From the NCBI GenBank assembly GCA_021768185.1, contig JAETNP010000013.1:1-55728 (forward strand): DNA of 55,728 nucleotides. Direction: 5' to 3'. The position numbers and the translations under genes are program-made. The stretch's first letter is position 1. Every line of letters starts with the position of its first letter. Under the pieces are notes generated by a model that was given only the letters and a program-made list of their open reading frames with translations, ran no database searches and was not told where the DNA came from. The stretch comes from Oscillospiraceae bacterium (lineage in GTDB: Bacteria > Bacillota > Clostridia > Oscillospirales > Oscillospiraceae). Shown one piece after another: positions 53,627 to 55,728 of the stretch.

Positions 53627-54083
53627 TATGCCCGTACATAGCTGTCTGTTTCGCCGCAGGCGGCTATGACTACATCCAAAGAAAGTCTGCAGAAACCCAT
53701 GAACAGCCCTCTTTCCTACCGGCGTACTTGGTGCAGAGGCGGCGGTCCACATGATCCGGCTTATATTGGAATGTGCCGCTATACAACGCGCTTCTCCTTT
53801 CCCGGACACGAAAAAACCGGGCAGAGAAATCTGCCCGGTTTGCCTGTCCCATATTGGGTTTGCGTTCCTGGCTGCGCCGGCTCTTCTTCTGCCACGCCTC
53901 CAGCAGGATATTTCTTACGCCTCCATCTTTCATACGCAGCATTCCGAGTATGCCGCAGCTGCCTATCAGATCGGCCAAACGCTTGCCGCCAATCGGCGGC
54001 TAGTACATACGAATAGAGGCCGATGATATGCAAATCATACCCGCGCCCCGCCGTGAAGATCGTGTCCTGCGGTTTTGAACATG
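53626..54083. other. Stretch without an identifiable gene
   Basis: No reading frame of 60-116 codons here resembles a known protein or has a good ribosome site. A strong hairpin at about 53814-53841 (AACCGGGCAGA/TCTGCCCGGTT) has its T-run on the minus strand, so some minus-strand transcript may end here. A decayed minus-strand gene between about 53845 and 54035 is possible but unproven. Confidence 0.4.
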
Positions 54084-54112
54084 TTGTGAATCAGCCCAAT
54101 TTATGCTACAAT
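54084..54112 (+). promoter_or_regulatory. Promoter of azlCD
   Basis: TTGTGA (54084-54089), 17 bases, TACAAT (54107-54112), 31 bases before the GTG start. Confidence 0.6.
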
Positions 54113-54143
54113 ACCGGCACTGAAAAATGCAAGAGGTGATATT

Positions 54144-54851
54144 GTGTATAAGCAAACACAGACGGTCAGAAGGGCGCTGCGCTGCGCCTTCCCCTACACC
54201 ATCCCCATCTTTGCGGGGTTCTGGTTCCTGGGGCTGACCTATGGCATCTACATGAACGTGTCGGGATTCAGCTTCTGGTATCCTATGCTGATGAGCCTGA
54301 CGATTTTTGCCGGTTCGGTGGAGTTTGTGGCGGTAAATATGCTGCTGGGATCATTTGACCCGGTGCAGGCTCTGGTCATGACGCTGATGATCAACGCCCG
54401 CCATCTGTTCTACGGTATTTCCATGTTGGACAAGTATCGGGGAACAGGCTGGAAAAAGGTCTATCTGATTTTCGGAATGTGTGACGAGAGCTTTTCCATC
54501 AACTATACGGCGGACATTCCGGAGGATGTGGACCGAAACTGGTTCATGTTCTTTGTAACACTGCTGAATCACTTCTACTGGTTTTCCGGCGCAACCCTGG
54601 GCGGCCTCTGTGGTTCCATGATCCACTTCAACACTGAGGGGCTGGACTTTGTTATGACTGCCATGTTTGTGGTGATTTTTATGGAGCAATGGCTGAAAGA
54701 ACAGCGGCATACCAGCGCGCTGCTGGGAATCGGACTGTCGCTGCTGTGCCTGCTGGTATTTGGTTCCGGCAATTTTATCATCCCCGCAATGCTGGCGATC
54801 CTCGCCGCTCTGACCTGTCTGCGGGGACGCCTGGAGGAGGGACAATCATGA
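54144..54851 (+). CDS. azlC: AzlC-family amino acid exporter, large subunit
   Basis: 235 residues, GTG start with GAGGTGAT upstream. Six or so membrane segments; [20 protein letters not shown] and [17 protein letters not shown] are family hallmarks. AzlC with AzlD exports branched-chain amino acids in Bacillus and relatives. It overlaps azlD by ATGA. Substrate here is assumed from the family. Confidence 0.93.
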   Translation: MYKQTQTVRRALRCAFPYTIPIFAGFWFLGLTYGIYMNVSGFSFWYPMLMSLTIFAGSVEFVAVNMLLGSFDPVQALVMTLMINARHLFYGISMLDKYRGTGWKKVYLIFGMCDESFSINYTADIPEDVDRNWFMFFVTLLNHFYWFSGATLGGLCGSMIHFNTEGLDFVMTAMFVVIFMEQWLKEQRHTSALLGIGLSLLCLLVFGSGNFIIPAMLAILAALTCLRGRLEEGQS

Positions 54852-55174
54852 CATTGACACAGCAGATCATCATGATTGGAATGGTGATTTTAGGAACAGT
54901 TCTGACCCGGTTTCTTCCCTTCCTGGTTTTTCCCGCTGAAAAACCGACGCCAAAGTACATTCAATATTTGGGGACGGTACTGCCTTCGGCTGTATTTGGG
55001 CTGCTGGTCGTGTATTGCCTGAAGGATGTAAGTCTCTTTGCCGGAAGTCACGGCATCCCGGAGCTGATTTCGATTACAGTTGTCATCGGCCTGCATATCT
55101 GGAAACGTCAGATGCTGCTTTCCATTGCCGGAGGAACCCTGTGCTATATGCTGCTGGTGCAGTTTGTTTTTTAG
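54848..55174 (+). CDS. azlD: AzlD-family small membrane subunit
   Basis: 108 residues from ATG 54848 ([24 protein letters not shown]), with [10 protein letters not shown] and three or four membrane segments typical of AzlD. It overlaps azlC by 4 bases, so the exporter halves are made together. A longer ORF start upstream is only an out-of-context extension inside azlC. Confidence 0.93.
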   Translation: MTLTQQIIMIGMVILGTVLTRFLPFLVFPAEKPTPKYIQYLGTVLPSAVFGLLVVYCLKDVSLFAGSHGIPELISITVVIGLHIWKRQMLLSIAGGTLCYMLLVQFVF

Positions 55175-55284
55175 CGCTTTCTGCTTTGGCAAACAGGTTC
55201 TTCACCCGGCCCCGCCGGTGACCAGGGCCGTCTTGCCTGCAAGGGAGAACAGTTTCTGCATGTCCGGGTCGTTTTTCCTCACTT

Positions 55285-55728
55285 TCAGCGCAGTTCCGTG
55301 ATGGGAATGTTGTCCATGTCGTCGAAAGCCTGATTCTCACCGCCCATGGCCCAGATGAAGGTGTAGCTGCCCGTGCCGCAGCCGCAATGGATGGACCAGG
55401 AGGGGGAGATCACCGCGTCATAGTTCTGCATGACGATGTGCCGGGTCTCCTGGCCCTGGCCCATCATATGAAAGACCACGTTGCCCTCGGGGATGTTGAA
55501 ATAAGTGTAAACCTCCATCCGGCGCTCGTGGGTGTGGGCGGGCATGGTGTTCCACACGCTGCCGGGGGACAACTGGGTCAGGCCCATGGACAGCTGGCAG
55601 GTGGGCAGCACGTCCGGGTGGATGAACTGGTTGATGACCCGGGCGTTGGAGGTCTCCGCAGCGCCGCAGGGACGTTTGGCGGCGTCCGCGAACTTCAGCA
55701 GGCGGGTCTCATAGCTGCGGTGGGCGGG
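55285..55728 (-). CDS. kduI: 5-dehydro-4-deoxy-D-glucuronate isomerase (3' part, cut by window end)
   Basis: The last 147 residues of KduI, open to the window edge; the start lies beyond it. [41 protein letters not shown] (the cupin metal-binding histidines and glutamate) and [18 protein letters not shown] are diagnostic. It converts 5-keto-4-deoxyuronate in pectin or glycosaminoglycan breakdown. A kduD neighbour would be expected outside the window. Confidence 0.93.
   Translation of the reverse strand, partial: PAHRSYETRLLKFADAAKRPCGAAETSNARVINQFIHPDVLPTCQLSMGLTQLSPGSVWNTMPAHTHERRMEVYTYFNIPEGNVVFHMMGQGQETRHIVMQNYDAVISPSWSIHCGCGTGSYTFIWAMGGENQAFDDMDNIPITELR

Overview
The window looks like a chromosome segment of a GC-rich Gram-positive anaerobe of the Clostridia, most like the Oscillospiraceae group that includes Flavonifractor, Lawsonibacter and Pseudoflavonifractor. 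This is inferred from gene content and order: a SAM-I riboswitch before metK, a perfect CIRCE operator, ylxM-ffh-rpsP-khpA, ecfA1-ecfA2-ecfT near truA, RNase J, and strong Shine-Dalgarno sites. No rRNA, tRNA or CRISPR array was seen.

Layout. 1-9.8 kb: arginine biosynthesis cluster argH-argC-argJ-argB-(HEAT-like gene)-argD-(RluA-type pseudouridine synthase)-argF, then gdhA, so glutamate formation sits beside its use in arginine synthesis. 10.5-16 kb (minus): truA, a DUF5711-type protein, cvpA, a zinc-finger Clp ATPase and a small zinc-ribbon protein. 16.5-21 kb (minus): methyltransferase, VanZ-GNAT fusion and the ECF energizing module. 21.3-23.7 kb (plus): ylxM-ffh-rpsP-khpA. 24-34.4 kb (minus): sua5 with a coaE-M18 aminopeptidase fusion, flavodoxin-prfA, an ABC-F ATPase with a YdcF-like protein, and a ParB-like gene with murF. 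34.5-39 kb: CIRCE-linked Hsp20, an orfA-only IS3 remnant, lysA, a small toxin-antitoxin locus and asnS. 39-48 kb: RNase J with a structured leader, mgtE, two membrane-bound XRE regulators and a DUF5662 gene. 47.4-55.7 kb: an Smr / BMP-like / metallophosphoesterase operon, metK, a macrodomain-SirTM pair, azlCD and the 3' part of kduI.

Two features stand out. First, at least seven long intergenic elements (A-G, about 330-680 bp, about 4 kb in total) recur roughly every 8 kb. The complete ones are bounded on both sides by an inverted run of hairpins whose arms change in compensating ways, and their interiors are mosaics of a few exchangeable modules. They resemble no element class I can name. 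Second, 37.2-37.5 kb holds what reads as a complete par/Fst-like type I toxin-antitoxin locus: a 34-residue membrane peptide, a convergent antisense promoter, a shared terminator hairpin, and an 18-nt direct repeat that lets the antisense RNA pair with the toxin start codon.

Other points of interest are the coaE-M18 in-frame fusion with an internal ribosome binding site, a likely structured RNA before RNase J, a SirTM-macrodomain pair without lipoylation partners nearby, and a cytoplasmic BMP-like protein with a ParB-like front half.
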